Below, one piece after another: positions 53,665-63,620 of a stretch of DNA of 64,000 nucleotides. Every line of letters begins with the position of its first letter. Position 1 is the stretch's first letter. The position numbers were made by a program, and so were the translations under genes. The stretch is from contig CAAGJM010000035.1 in NCBI GenBank assembly GCA_900770185.1, positions 1-64,000 on the forward strand, written 5' to 3'. Source of the DNA: Clostridia bacterium (lineage in GTDB: Bacteria; Bacillota; Clostridia; Christensenellales; Borkfalkiaceae). Under the pieces are notes generated by a model that worked only from the letters and a program-made list of their open reading frames with translations, made no database searches and was not told the DNA's origin.

Positions 53665-54195
53665 TTATTTAGCGGTTTTGACGGGACCTGGGTATTCAAC
53701 GCCGAAAGTTTCAACCGTAACCTGCTTCATTATTTTATCTTCAAGCGGCATATCGTTGTAGTCAACGTCCGTTTCCGCGATTTCATCAACTACGTCTAAA
53801 CCCTCTATAACCTTGCCGAAAGCCGCGTACTCGCCGTCAAGGTGCGGCGCGTTTTGGTGCATTATAAAAAATTGCGAACCGGCAGAATCAGGGCGCATGC
53901 TGCGCGCCATCGAAATAACGCCGCGCGCGTGCTTTAAATCGTTTTTAAACCCGTTAGACTTAAACTCGCCTTTTATCGAGTATCCGGGGCCTCCGGTACC
54001 GTTCCCGAGCGGGTCGCCGCCTTGAATCATAAAACCGCTAATTACACGGTGAAAACACGTTCCGTTATAAAAACCGCTTTTTACTAAGCTTATAAAGTTG
54101 TTGACCGTGTTAGGCGCAACTTCGGGATACAACTCTATTTTAATCTGCTTTCCGTCCGACATTACTATCGTTACGACGGGTTTTTTGTTTTCCAT
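53665..54195 (-). CDS. Peptidyl-prolyl cis-trans isomerase, cyclophilin type
   Basis: This 176-residue cytosolic cyclophilin has the family blocks APNTVNNFISLV, FHRVISGFMIQGGDP, GPGYSIKGEF, GVISMARSMRPDSAGSQFFI and AAFGKVIEGLDVV. I chose the ATG at 54195, where the domain starts and AGGAGA lies ten bases upstream; an in-frame start at 54258 would add a Cys-rich, unrelated stretch. It follows the dCMP deaminase gene by 72 bases. Confidence 0.93.
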   Translation of the reverse strand: MENKKPVVTIVMSDGKQIKIELYPEVAPNTVNNFISLVKSGFYNGTCFHRVISGFMIQGGDPLGNGTGGPGYSIKGEFKSNGFKNDLKHARGVISMARSMRPDSAGSQFFIMHQNAPHLDGEYAAFGKVIEGLDVVDEIAETDVDYNDMPLEDKIMKQVTVETFGVEYPGPVKTAK

Positions 54196-54267
54196 ATAAT
54201 ATATATCTCCTGAATTTTTTATTTTACGGCAAAAGCGACAAATCGCCGTGCCGAACATAAGACGAAA

Positions 54268-54726
54268 TTAGTCTAAATTATCGTCGAATTTAATAAGCGT
54301 AACCCCCGCTTCGTCTAATAAAACCTTAGAAAACTCGTCGGGGTAGCCGTTTCTGTATATAACCTTTTTAATGCCCGAATTTATAATCATTTTAGTGCAT
54401 ATCGTGCACGGCTGGTGGGTTACGTAAATGGTCGCGCCGTCAACCGACTCGCCAAGTTTTGCGGCTTGCGCTATCGCGTTTTGTTCGGCGTGCACCGCAT
54501 AGCAACTTTCCAAGCGAGTGCCGGAAGCGATATTTAATTTTTTACGCAAACACTCGCCCTTTTCTTTACAACTTTTAACCCCGCTCGGCGCGCCGTTATA
54601 TCCTGTCGTTATAATTCGCTTATCTCTCACGATAACCGCACCGACTTGTCTGTTTTCCTGATAACAACTTGACCAACTGCCGATAAAATCCGCCATTTTC
54701 ATAAAACGGCTGTCCCATTTATCCAT
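54268..54726 (-). CDS. Deoxycytidylate deaminase (ComEB type)
   Basis: This 152-residue enzyme converts dCMP to dUMP for thymidylate synthesis. The zinc site is HAEQNAIAQAA with PCTICTKMI; a further Cys/His set near the N-terminus (VKSCKEKGECLR) is typical of the family. The ATG is preceded by CGGAG and a promoter. Confidence 0.94.
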   Translation of the reverse strand: MDKWDSRFMKMADFIGSWSSCYQENRQVGAVIVRDKRIITTGYNGAPSGVKSCKEKGECLRKKLNIASGTRLESCYAVHAEQNAIAQAAKLGESVDGATIYVTHQPCTICTKMIINSGIKKVIYRNGYPDEFSKVLLDEAGVTLIKFDDNLD

Positions 54727-54754
54727 AAAACGCTCCGAACTTTTATTTTATTAA

Positions 54755-54783
54755 AGTTTACCATATAAAACGCGCGTTTGCAA
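54755..54783 (-). promoter_or_regulatory. Promoter of the dCMP deaminase gene
   Basis: On the minus strand TTGCAA (54783-54778) and TAAACT (54760-54755) are 17 bp apart, about 28 bases upstream of the ATG. It is divergent from the groESL promoter. Confidence 0.55.
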
Positions 54784-54843
54784 CAAATAAAAAAATATTC
54801 GATAAAATTTTCAATTTTTTTTAAAAAAAAGGGCTTTGTACTA

Positions 54844-54871
54844 TTGACATTTAACTTTTTGAGACTATAAT
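54844..54871 (+). promoter_or_regulatory. groESL promoter
   Basis: A perfect TTGACA (54844-54849) and TATAAT (54866-54871) are separated by 16 bp, immediately before the CIRCE operator. Confidence 0.75.
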
Positions 54872-54875
54872 ATAA

Positions 54876-54902
54876 TTAGCACTTGAAAGCTGAGAGTGCT
54901 AA
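54876..54902. promoter_or_regulatory. CIRCE operator (HrcA binding site)
   Basis: TTAGCACTT and GAGTGCTAA with nine bases between match the CIRCE inverted repeat, with one changed base at the end of the left arm. HrcA represses groESL here until heat shock. hrcA itself is outside the window. Confidence 0.95.
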
Positions 54903-54940
54903 TTCATTGAAATTGTAAATACTAAAATCGGAGGCATGTT

Positions 54941-55225
54941 ATGAAAATAAAACCATTGTTCGATAAAGTCGTAGTAAAAGCGACGGATAAAGAAGAAACG
55001 ACGAAAACGGGATTTATTCTTCCGTCCGCATCGCAAGAAAAACAGCAGACGGCGACGGTTGTCGCTGTTGGTCCCGGAGGCGTTATCGACGGCAAAGAAG
55101 TTACTATGCAGGTTAAAGTCGGCGACGTTGTTTTGTATGCCAAATATTCGGGTAGCGACTTCAAAGTCGACGGCGAAGAATTTACTATTATAAAACAAAG
55201 CGACATACTTGCAGTCGTTGAATGA
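54941..55225 (+). CDS. groES: Co-chaperonin GroES
   Basis: This 94-residue lid protein of the chaperonin has the mobile loop (ATDKEETTKTGFILPSASQE) and the closing VGDVVLYAKYSGSDFKVDGEEFTIIKQSDILAV. CGGAGG lies upstream of the ATG. It is followed by groEL after 14 bases. Confidence 0.97.
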   Translation: MKIKPLFDKVVVKATDKEETTKTGFILPSASQEKQQTATVVAVGPGGVIDGKEVTMQVKVGDVVLYAKYSGSDFKVDGEEFTIIKQSDILAVVE

Positions 55226-55233
55226 GGAGGTAA

Positions 55234-56865
<1,632 letters not shown>

Positions 56866-56909
56866 ACCGAGGAGTTGCAACAGAATTTTCTAAAAGACTT
56901 AAAACTTAT

Positions 56910-56945
56910 AAAACGGTTTGCCGATTTCGGCAAACCGTTTTTATA
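56910..56945. terminator. Bidirectional terminator after groEL
   Basis: AAAACGGTTTGCCG and CGGCAAACCGTTTT form a perfect 14-bp stem around a four-base loop, with a T-run after it. It separates groEL from the convergent gene at 57015. Confidence 0.9.
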
Positions 56946-57014
56946 TGTAAACTTAATTTTTAAAACGAAAGCCTCTAAACATTCTAAGATTTTTGTTTTA
57001 AAAACCACCGTATT

Positions 57015-57410
57015 TTAAACGGATTTTTCAAATTCAAGTTCTTTATAGTATCTTTGTTTTGCCAAAACGTACTTACTGCTTAAATCAAGCGAATAACGCT
57101 GCTTTTGCTCGTAACTTAGCGTATCGAAGTATTCTTTATCGGTAAGTCTGCCGAGCGCGTCGCTCACTTCGCCGCACTCGTCAAGAAGTTTTTTGACCTT
57201 TTTATAAAACTCTTCATCCTCTTGTTTTACACCGCGTATGCTTTCGGCAACTTTTGACTGATAGTATTCCTGCACCTTGGATTTTTCCACTTCGCTATCG
57301 GAGCAGGTTTCGATTTTTGTTTCCAAAGTTTCTTTGTAGTTTTGCCAAAAGCCGCGTTTTAAACGCATTTTGGCTTCTTTTGCATAGTTTTTAAGACTTT
57401 TGTTTTCCAT
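57015..57410 (-). CDS. Hypothetical helical protein
   Basis: This 131-residue protein is highly charged and predicted to be nearly all alpha-helical, with long amphipathic stretches (KVQEYYQSKVAESIRG; EEFYKKVKKLLDECGEVSDAL). There is no signal peptide or membrane helix. I do not recognise the family. It lies just downstream of rpsU but behind that gene's terminator, so its expression is probably separate; no strong promoter is visible. Confidence 0.65.
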   Translation of the reverse strand: MENKSLKNYAKEAKMRLKRGFWQNYKETLETKIETCSDSEVEKSKVQEYYQSKVAESIRGVKQEDEEFYKKVKKLLDECGEVSDALGRLTDKEYFDTLSYEQKQRYSLDLSSKYVLAKQRYYKELEFEKSV

Positions 57411-57487
57411 TTTAAATCCCCTTAGTCAATTAAAAATTTATCTAAATTAAAGCGTTTATATTAAATCGCTTACGTCCCTTGTTACCG

Positions 57488-57528
57488 TTAAAAAAAATAT
57501 CCGCAAAATTCGACAAATTTTGCGGATA
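57488..57528 (-). terminator. Terminator of rpsU
   Basis: TATCCGCAAAATT and AATTTTGCGGATA form a 13-bp stem around a five-base loop. On the minus strand it is followed by a run of seven to eight T, so it works for rpsU. Confidence 0.85.
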
Positions 57529-57543
57529 GTAAAAACAATATTT

Positions 57544-57723
57544 TTAGCCTTTGATGCTTCTTTTTCTGGCAGCTTCAGCCTTCTTTTTACGTCTTATGGA
57601 AGGTCTTTCATAAAACTCTTTACGACGAAGGTCGCCGATAATGCCGTCACGCGAGCACTTTCTTTTAAATCTTCTAAGTGCGCTGTCAAGCGATTCGTTT
57701 TCGCCTACTCTTATGGTTGACAT
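57544..57723 (-). CDS. rpsU: 30S ribosomal protein bS21
   Basis: This 59-residue protein reads [18 protein letters not shown] at its start, then [20 protein letters not shown] and a basic tail rich in Lys and Arg, as in bS21 of the small ribosomal subunit. AGGGGG precedes the ATG by nine bases. It has its own consensus promoter and a strong terminator, so it is a single-gene unit. Its short length means it can be missed by a length cut-off. Confidence 0.96.
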   Translation of the reverse strand: MSTIRVGENESLDSALRRFKRKCSRDGIIGDLRRKEFYERPSIRRKKKAEAARKRSIKG

Positions 57724-57759
57724 GAGTTGAACACCCCCTTTGCCGTAATCAGCCTACAT

Positions 57760-57788
57760 AGTATATAACATAAGATAAAAATTGTCAA
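57760..57788 (-). promoter_or_regulatory. Promoter of rpsU
   Basis: On the minus strand TTGACA (57788-57783) and TATACT (57765-57760) are 17 bp apart. It lies in the gap after the HIT gene, with a leader of about 30 bases. Confidence 0.75.
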
Positions 57789-57883
57789 ATAATTTTAGCG
57801 ACAAAACGCCGCGTTTAAAAAAATAATCGAATTTATAAAAAAATATGCCGAAAATCGTTATAATTTTACAAATTCCGCAAAAT

Positions 57884-58222
57884 TTACGCGGGTTGCCACC
57901 CCATTTTCTGACCGCACAAAATGTGAATATGTAAGTGCCCGACGCTTTGCCCCGCGTCGTCACCCTGATTTATAACGAGCCTGTATCCGCCCGAAAGACC
58001 TAAAAGGTCGCTAAGAGCGGGTATGGTTTCAAAAACGCGTTTTAACTTTTCGGCGTCGTCAGCCGTCATATCCGCAAGGTATTTAAAATGGCTTTTAATA
58101 ATCGCAAGATAGTGATTTTTAGCCTTGGGGTCGATATCGCGGATAATAATCATATCGTCGTTTTCAAAAACTTTGTTCACGGGTATTTCGCCGCTGATAA
58201 ATTTACAAAATAAACAGTCCAT
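57884..58222 (-). CDS. HIT-family nucleotide-binding protein (HinT-like)
   Basis: This 112-residue protein has the histidine triad HLHIHIL near its C-terminus and the N-terminal DCLFCKFISGEIP block with two of the zinc-site Cys seen in many bacterial HIT proteins. Members hydrolyse AMP-lysine or other purine phosphoramidates. It follows mtaB by about 20 bases and is the last gene before the rpsU promoter. Confidence 0.93.
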   Translation of the reverse strand: MDCLFCKFISGEIPVNKVFENDDMIIIRDIDPKAKNHYLAIIKSHFKYLADMTADDAEKLKRVFETIPALSDLLGLSGGYRLVINQGDDAGQSVGHLHIHILCGQKMGWQPA

Positions 58223-58242
58223 AATCTCTCCTTATAATTTTA

Positions 58243-59481
58243 TTAAACGGGTTTACAAAGCGCGCCGTCAAGATAAGGCGACGCAAGCGTAACCGCCTTT
58301 TCTTCGCCCGAAAAATCGCCTTTTATATACGCCCTTATATAATTATCGGTATAACCGCCCGTATATTCGCCGTCAAAATCTTCAAACACAACGGTTTTTG
58401 TTTTACCGACGTTATTTTTAATAAATTCAGATTTTAACCTTGATTTTAAGTCTAATAATTTTTGCACGCGCGCCTTTTTAACGCAGTCGCTTAAACCTTT
58501 AAGGTTTGCGGCAACCGTTCCTTGCCGCGGCGAATAATTGAATACGTGTATATCTGAAAATTTGCACAAATCGGCAAATTTAAGGGTTGTTTCAAAGTCT
58601 TCGTCCGTTTCCGTGGGGAAGCCGCAAATTATATCGGTGGTTACCCCCGCATCAGGGTAATATTCGCGGATAAGATTAACGCCTTCTAAAAACTCCGCGG
58701 TCGTATAGTGGCGGTTCATTGCTTTTAACACGCCGTCCGACCCCGATTGAAGGGATAGATGAAAATGCGGCGCGAAATTCTTAAGCGTTTTTAAACTGTC
58801 TAAAAATTCCCGCTTAATAACGCCCTCTTCAACGCTGCCGAGCCGCACGCGAAAAGCAAAATTTTCAGCCGCTATCGCTTTAATCAGCCCCGATAAGTCT
58901 ACGCCGTTATAGTTATAGTCCGATAAATTTATGGCAGTAAGCACAACTTCTTTCGCGGTAACCGTTTTAAGTTCCGAAATAATGCCGTCAACGCTTCGCG
59001 ACCTGCTTCTGCCGCGAAGATACGGAATTATGCAGTAAGAGCAAAAATTGTCGCACCCGTCCTGAACCTTGATAAACGCGCGGGTTTTAACGTTTTCGGG
59101 AAAAATAGTTTCGTTTAAAACTTCGTCTTCTTCAAAAACTTTAACGCCGCTGTCGCCCAGCATATCTAAAATTTGCTCTTTTCGCTTTGCGCCCGTTACG
59201 AGCGTTACGCCTTCGCGCGCCAAAAAGTCTTTGGGGGCTTTTTCGCTTGCGCAGCCCGTCACTATGATTTTTGCGGCAGGGTTGAATTTTTTTACCCGCG
59301 CAATCGTCTGGCGCGATTTTCTTTCCGCTTCGTTCGTAACCGCGCAGGTGTTTATTATGTAAAGGTCGGCATATTCGAGTTTATCGCCGACGATATAACC
59401 TTTATCAATAAGACCTTTTATCAGAACTTCGCTTTCGCAAGCGTTTACTTTACACCCCAAAGTAAATACTACCGCTTTCAT
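58243..59481 (-). CDS. mtaB: tRNA t6A37 methylthiotransferase MtaB
   Basis: This 412-residue radical-SAM enzyme converts t6A37 to ms2t6A37 in tRNA. It has the N-terminal domain (FTLGCKVNACESE, VTGCASEKAP), the cluster motif CDNFCSYC, DIICGFPTETDEDF and a C-terminal TRAM-like part. I put the start at 59481, where the ATG overlaps the stop of prmA (ATGA); the longer frame would extend into prmA. It uses the t6A made by the Sua5-type pathway encoded at 43100-44122. Confidence 0.93.
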   Translation of the reverse strand: MKAVVFTLGCKVNACESEVLIKGLIDKGYIVGDKLEYADLYIINTCAVTNEAERKSRQTIARVKKFNPAAKIIVTGCASEKAPKDFLAREGVTLVTGAKRKEQILDMLGDSGVKVFEEDEVLNETIFPENVKTRAFIKVQDGCDNFCSYCIIPYLRGRSRSRSVDGIISELKTVTAKEVVLTAINLSDYNYNGVDLSGLIKAIAAENFAFRVRLGSVEEGVIKREFLDSLKTLKNFAPHFHLSLQSGSDGVLKAMNRHYTTAEFLEGVNLIREYYPDAGVTTDIICGFPTETDEDFETTLKFADLCKFSDIHVFNYSPRQGTVAANLKGLSDCVKKARVQKLLDLKSRLKSEFIKNNVGKTKTVVFEDFDGEYTGGYTDNYIRAYIKGDFSGEEKAVTLASPYLDGALCKPV

Positions 59482-60422
59482 AGCCGCTCCATCAAAAACG
59501 CCACCCATTCGCCTTTGGCGGTCGATTTAAGCGTTTTATATCCGTTTTTCACATACAAGGCGTTTAAATCCTCCGCTTTTTCGCGCAATATGCCGCTTAA
59601 AATAACTTTACCGCCCGCGTTTACGTGACTTTTTAAATCTACGACGAGCACGCTCAAAACGTCGGCAGTGATGTTCGCAACCACTATATCGCCCACGCCT
59701 TCGCTTTTATCGAGCAAATTATCTAAGGTTATAAGCGCGCGGTCTTTAACGCCGTTTAGTTCCGCATTGCGTTTTGCGGTTTGAACGGCAACGGGGTCGA
59801 TATCCGTCATAACGGCGGATTTTGCGCCGAGAATAAGCGCGGTTATGCCTAAAATACCGGAACCGGTGCCGACGTCAACGACCTTTTCACCCCCCTTAAT
59901 TAAATCGCACAAGAATTCGACGCACATCGAAGTCGTTTCATGTTCGCCCGTGCCGAACGCCATGTTACTGTCGATACGCACTACACTTTCGCCGCGTTTT
60001 GGTTCGTAATTTATCCATTCGGGGCAAATAACAACGTTTTTTATGGGGATAGGTTTATAATGCTTGCGCCATACTTCAATCCAATCATCGCCGTCAACTA
60101 TGCGCTTAGTTATTTCAAGCGTGCCGAAGTTAAAATAATTTTTAGCCGAATTTTTAAGGTCTGTAAGTGATTTTTCGATTTCGGCGGAAACCTTATCCGC
60201 CCCCGCTAAATCAATATAACATTTAACGAAGGTTGCCGAATTAACGCCCGCCAAAACGCCGTCGTCCATATAGTCCCACGTCTGGCGGCGGTTTTCGATG
60301 AGGTCGATTATATCCTTACCGTCGGCAACCGAAACGCCGTAACCGGTATATTCCCACAACTTATCGGCAACAAGTTCGCTCGCCTCCGACGTGGTAGTTA
60401 CAGTAAGTTCTAAGTATTTCAT
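59478..60422 (-). CDS. prmA: Ribosomal protein L11 methyltransferase
   Basis: This 314-residue methyltransferase has a PrmA N-terminal substrate-binding part (about 1-110) with WIEVWRKHYKPI, then the SAM site VVDVGTGSGILGITAL and the VANITADVL motif. It trimethylates ribosomal protein L11. Its end overlaps the start of mtaB by four bases. Confidence 0.94.
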   Translation of the reverse strand: MKYLELTVTTTSEASELVADKLWEYTGYGVSVADGKDIIDLIENRRQTWDYMDDGVLAGVNSATFVKCYIDLAGADKVSAEIEKSLTDLKNSAKNYFNFGTLEITKRIVDGDDWIEVWRKHYKPIPIKNVVICPEWINYEPKRGESVVRIDSNMAFGTGEHETTSMCVEFLCDLIKGGEKVVDVGTGSGILGITALILGAKSAVMTDIDPVAVQTAKRNAELNGVKDRALITLDNLLDKSEGVGDIVVANITADVLSVLVVDLKSHVNAGGKVILSGILREKAEDLNALYVKNGYKTLKSTAKGEWVAFLMERL

Positions 60423-60500
60423 ATTCGTGTTTCTGATTTTAGTTAAATATGCCTGATTTTTAGTCCCTTTGCCAACAAGAATTTAAGCGCGGGCAAACGA

Positions 60501-61010
60501 TTATAGTTCCTTATCATAGGCGTATCTTATCCCTGTGTCCGCGCCGTAATAGCAAATAGTTCCGCACTTTTTAAACCCGTTTTTTTCCAAAACGTGTTGC
60601 ATAATCTTGTTTTCAAGCCCCGTATCCACGCGGATATAATCAACTTTGTTCCGTAAACAAAATTCGCCGATCAATCTCCAAGTTTCGCCCGATAAGCCTA
60701 TTCCGCGGAATGCGGGCGAAAACGCTAACCTGTGCACTACGGCGTAAGGCTCGTTATAACTCCACTTTCCGTCAATATCTTTATACGCAGGTTCACCGTC
60801 AAAGCGCAAGCAACAATACCCCGCGATTTTACCGTCTACTTTTATAGCGTAGCCGACCGACTCTTCTACGTCGTTTTTAACCGTTTCGCGATTCGGATAA
60901 GCGTCCGTCCACTGCGTAAAACCTTGCGCTTTCTGAAACTTACGCCCTTCGTCTAAAATTTTATAACATTCGTCCGATTCGCTGATAATAGCGTGAGTAA
61001 AAGTGACCAT
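60501..61010 (-). CDS. GNAT-family N-acetyltransferase
   Basis: This 169-residue protein has the GNAT core: IAGYCCLRF strand, HRLAFSPAFRGIGLS with the acetyl-CoA loop, and YIRVDTGLENKIMQHVLEKNGFKKCG. The substrate is unknown. There is a 62-base gap to the upstream rlmD gene. Confidence 0.9.
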   Translation of the reverse strand: MVTFTHAIISESDECYKILDEGRKFQKAQGFTQWTDAYPNRETVKNDVEESVGYAIKVDGKIAGYCCLRFDGEPAYKDIDGKWSYNEPYAVVHRLAFSPAFRGIGLSGETWRLIGEFCLRNKVDYIRVDTGLENKIMQHVLEKNGFKKCGTICYYGADTGIRYAYDKEL

Positions 61011-61072
61011 AAATTTTAAAATAATATTATTTTATCGAATAATTGCCGAGTGCCGAAAGGCTTCAATTTACT

Positions 61073-62476
61073 TTAATTTACTTTCGTCAAAACCACAAGC
61101 GTCTCGACGTGCTTGGTCTGGGGGAACATGTCGTAAGGTTGAATTTTTGCAATTTCGTATTTAGGCGAATAGTCCTGCGCTTTTTTAAGTTCCGCACCGT
61201 CGTAATAAAGCGCGCCCGTTAAAATGCCGATATCGCGCGCCAAAGTTTGCGGCGAACACGACACGTATACGATGGTTTTCGGTTTTGCCGCAATAACGGC
61301 GTACAAAACTTTAGCTTCAACGCCCTTTCTCGGCGGGTCTAAAACGACGGAAAGCTCGCTTTCTTTAATCTCTTTACGGGTCATTATTTCGGGCAAAACG
61401 TCTTCGCACGCGCCGAGAACGTTTTCCATTTTTCCGCTTAAACCGTTAGCTTTTTTAAGTTCGTTCGCGCTGTCGACCGCTTCGGGAACAATTTCCACCC
61501 CTATCGCTTTTTTAGCGGTTTGGGCAATAATGGCGGTTAAAAGCCCGGCACCGCTGAATGCGTCGATAACGACGGAATTCTCGTTTAAATCAAGCGACTT
61601 TACAACGTCCTGATATAGTTTGGTTTTTACCGCGTCGTTTACCTGCATAAACGAAAGCGGACCTATCGAATATTTAACTCCGTTTTCTTCAAGCGTGACT
61701 TTATCGACCCCATATAGCTTTTTAACCGTTTCGCCCATTATAACGTTATCGTTATTAGTGTTTTCGGAAGTGAAGAAAGAGAACTTTTTAAAGCTGTATT
61801 TCAGCATTTCTATAAGCTCTTGCGCATGAGGAAGTTCTTTTCCGTTTATAACGGCAACTATCAAAAGCGTGTTCTGAACGTTCCTTACGACGATGTGTCT
61901 TAGTATGCCGTCGCCCCGTTCTTCGCTATACCCCTGAATGCGATATTTTCTGATAAATTCTTTAAAAATCGAAATTATTTTATTTGCCCAATCTTGCTGA
62001 ATAGCACAACCGTCAACCTCGATAAGTCTATGGGAATTTTCGGCGAAAAAGCCTAACTTTGTTTCACCGTCAACGTCTCGAACCGGAAGTTGAAGTTTAT
62101 TCCTGTAATTATATTCGTTGAGGCTTTTTTGAGTCGGCAAAACCTCTGCGTTTATCCCCGCGATTTTTCTGAAACAATCTTTAACCTGCGCCGTTTTGAA
62201 CTTTAATTGTTCGCGATATTTAACGTGTTGAAGTCTGCATCCGCCGCACTTTTTAAAATATTTGCAAACGGGGCGCACGCGTTCGTCCGCAGGGGTTAAA
62301 ACCTCGGTAAGTTTTCCGTAGGCAAGGTTTTTGTTTACTTTTAAAACTTTAAATTCTACTTTTTCGCCATTCAAAGAAAACGGCACGAAACAAACCGTTC
62401 CGTCCGTTTTGACTATTCCTTCATAGTTGCAGCCCATCGCCGATACCACGCCGATGACCACGTCGTTCTTCTTCAT
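61073..62476 (-). CDS. 23S rRNA (uracil-C5)-methyltransferase, RlmD/RlmCD type
   Basis: This 467-residue protein has an N-terminal TRAM domain, the iron-sulfur Cys set CKYFKKCGGCRLQH, the SAM site VIDAFSGAGLLTAI, then VVLDPPRKG and YVSCSPQTLARD with the catalytic Cys. It makes 5-methyluridine in 23S rRNA (U1939 and/or U747). Gram-positive homologues often modify both sites, so the precise name is open. Confidence 0.92.
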   Translation of the reverse strand: MKKNDVVIGVVSAMGCNYEGIVKTDGTVCFVPFSLNGEKVEFKVLKVNKNLAYGKLTEVLTPADERVRPVCKYFKKCGGCRLQHVKYREQLKFKTAQVKDCFRKIAGINAEVLPTQKSLNEYNYRNKLQLPVRDVDGETKLGFFAENSHRLIEVDGCAIQQDWANKIISIFKEFIRKYRIQGYSEERGDGILRHIVVRNVQNTLLIVAVINGKELPHAQELIEMLKYSFKKFSFFTSENTNNDNVIMGETVKKLYGVDKVTLEENGVKYSIGPLSFMQVNDAVKTKLYQDVVKSLDLNENSVVIDAFSGAGLLTAIIAQTAKKAIGVEIVPEAVDSANELKKANGLSGKMENVLGACEDVLPEIMTRKEIKESELSVVLDPPRKGVEAKVLYAVIAAKPKTIVYVSCSPQTLARDIGILTGALYYDGAELKKAQDYSPKYEIAKIQPYDMFPQTKHVETLVVLTKVN

Positions 62477-62484
62477 AACGCACC

Positions 62485-63006
62485 TTATACGTTTAAACGC
62501 TTAATTATTGCGCTTAGCGATTTTTGTAACTTTAAAAAAGCAAAATCGTAAATAATAAATAAAAACAGACCGCCGACCGATATAACGAGCGGCGCAAATT
62601 TCTGAACCGCGTCCGGGAACGGCTCTATAACGGAAAAAACGTAAAACATCAAAAAGCACGCGCCGATAAACCACACCGCTTTTATGGCGAAAAACAGGTA
62701 TTTATTAAGCCGCTTTTTTTCGATTACGAAATTAACTATGGGGTGCAGCCCGAAAAACAACGCATAAAGCGCGACCACACCGTAACCTTTAAACGTAACG
62801 CAAAATATAAGGGATAAAAGCGCGGCCGCCCCGTAGGATAAGAACGCGCCTTTTAAACTGTCCTTCGCGAGCGGCAGCATAACGCAGGCGGACGCTATCA
62901 TCAGCATAGATATATCTAAAACCGAAAACACCGTGCCGAGCGCGAGCGCTGTTGTGCTTAAAGCCGCCGATACGGCAGACAGCGCGATTACGTGAGATTT
63001 ATTCAT
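62485..63006 (-). CDS. Integral membrane protein, ECF-substrate-component-like
   Basis: This 173-residue protein has about five hydrophobic helices and a start (ALSAVSAALSTTALALG) like the S components of energy-coupling-factor vitamin importers. No ligand-specific motif is visible, so that reading is tentative. It ends nine bases before rlmD and overlaps the J-like gene by one base. Confidence 0.6.
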   Translation of the reverse strand: MNKSHVIALSAVSAALSTTALALGTVFSVLDISMLMIASACVMLPLAKDSLKGAFLSYGAAALLSLIFCVTFKGYGVVALYALFFGLHPIVNFVIEKKRLNKYLFFAIKAVWFIGACFLMFYVFSVIEPFPDAVQKFAPLVISVGGLFLFIIYDFAFLKLQKSLSAIIKRLNV

Positions 63007-63620
63007 TACCTTAAATTACAACAGCAGTTTAAACACATGTTGCACGCAAGCATCTGGCAGCAAAATTCAAGGCAACTGTCGCCGCCCATTTGCTGCGGTT
63101 CGTCATAGTCGATTGTCGACGAATTCCCGGAACCCGACTTAAAAGTATCTTGCGCGGGGGCGGCGGTAATTTTATCGTTGAGCTTTTTAAGCGCGTCTTT
63201 ATACTTGTTTTCGGCCGAATCGAGCCTGATAGCAATTTCAAGCTGCTTTTTGCTCTCGTTCATCCAGTTCTTTTTATAGTAAACAACAGCTTGAAGATAG
63301 TGCCATTCGGCGGAACGCTCGTCAAAAGTATCAAGTTTTACCTGCGCTTCCTGAAGTTTACCGTCGCGGATGTATTTTTCGATTTCGCTTAAAAGTTCGC
63401 CGTGGTTGCCGCCCGACTGCGCCTGACTTCTCAAACTGATTATTTCCGCATAAGCGGACTCAACTTCCGTTAAGCGTTTGGCGGCGTAGTTGCCTGCTTC
63501 GCCCTCTAAAAACCTGTCCTTTTGATATTGTTTAACAAGTTCGTTATAACGGGCTTTTAACTCTTCGTCGCCGACGTCTGGAGAAACGCCGAGGACTTTA
63601 TATAATCTATCGTTGTTCAT
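63006..63620 (-). CDS. J-domain-like protein without HPD, Cys-rich tail
   Basis: Residues 1-65 of this 204-residue protein resemble a J domain (DRLYKVLGVSPDVGDEELKARYNELVKQY), but the HPD tripeptide that stimulates Hsp70 reads QKD at 33-35. A TPR-like helical part (about 75-150) follows, with EAQVKLDTFDERSAEWHYLQAVVYYKK. The last 25 residues hold eight Cys (CLEFCCQMLACNMCLNCCC). It overlaps the DUF5685 gene by 14 bases, an arrangement I remember from other Clostridia. The role may be as a J-like scaffold. Confidence 0.8.
   Translation of the reverse strand: MNNDRLYKVLGVSPDVGDEELKARYNELVKQYQKDRFLEGEAGNYAAKRLTEVESAYAEIISLRSQAQSGGNHGELLSEIEKYIRDGKLQEAQVKLDTFDERSAEWHYLQAVVYYKKNWMNESKKQLEIAIRLDSAENKYKDALKKLNDKITAAPAQDTFKSGSGNSSTIDYDEPQQMGGDSCLEFCCQMLACNMCLNCCCNLR

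Noticed and set aside
57520..57720. 66-codon + strand frame
   Set aside because: It is antisense to rpsU, whose bS21 product is unmistakable on the minus strand.
57754..57963. 69-codon minus-strand frame
   Set aside because: It overlaps the end of the HIT gene in another frame and covers the rpsU promoter; no family is recognised.
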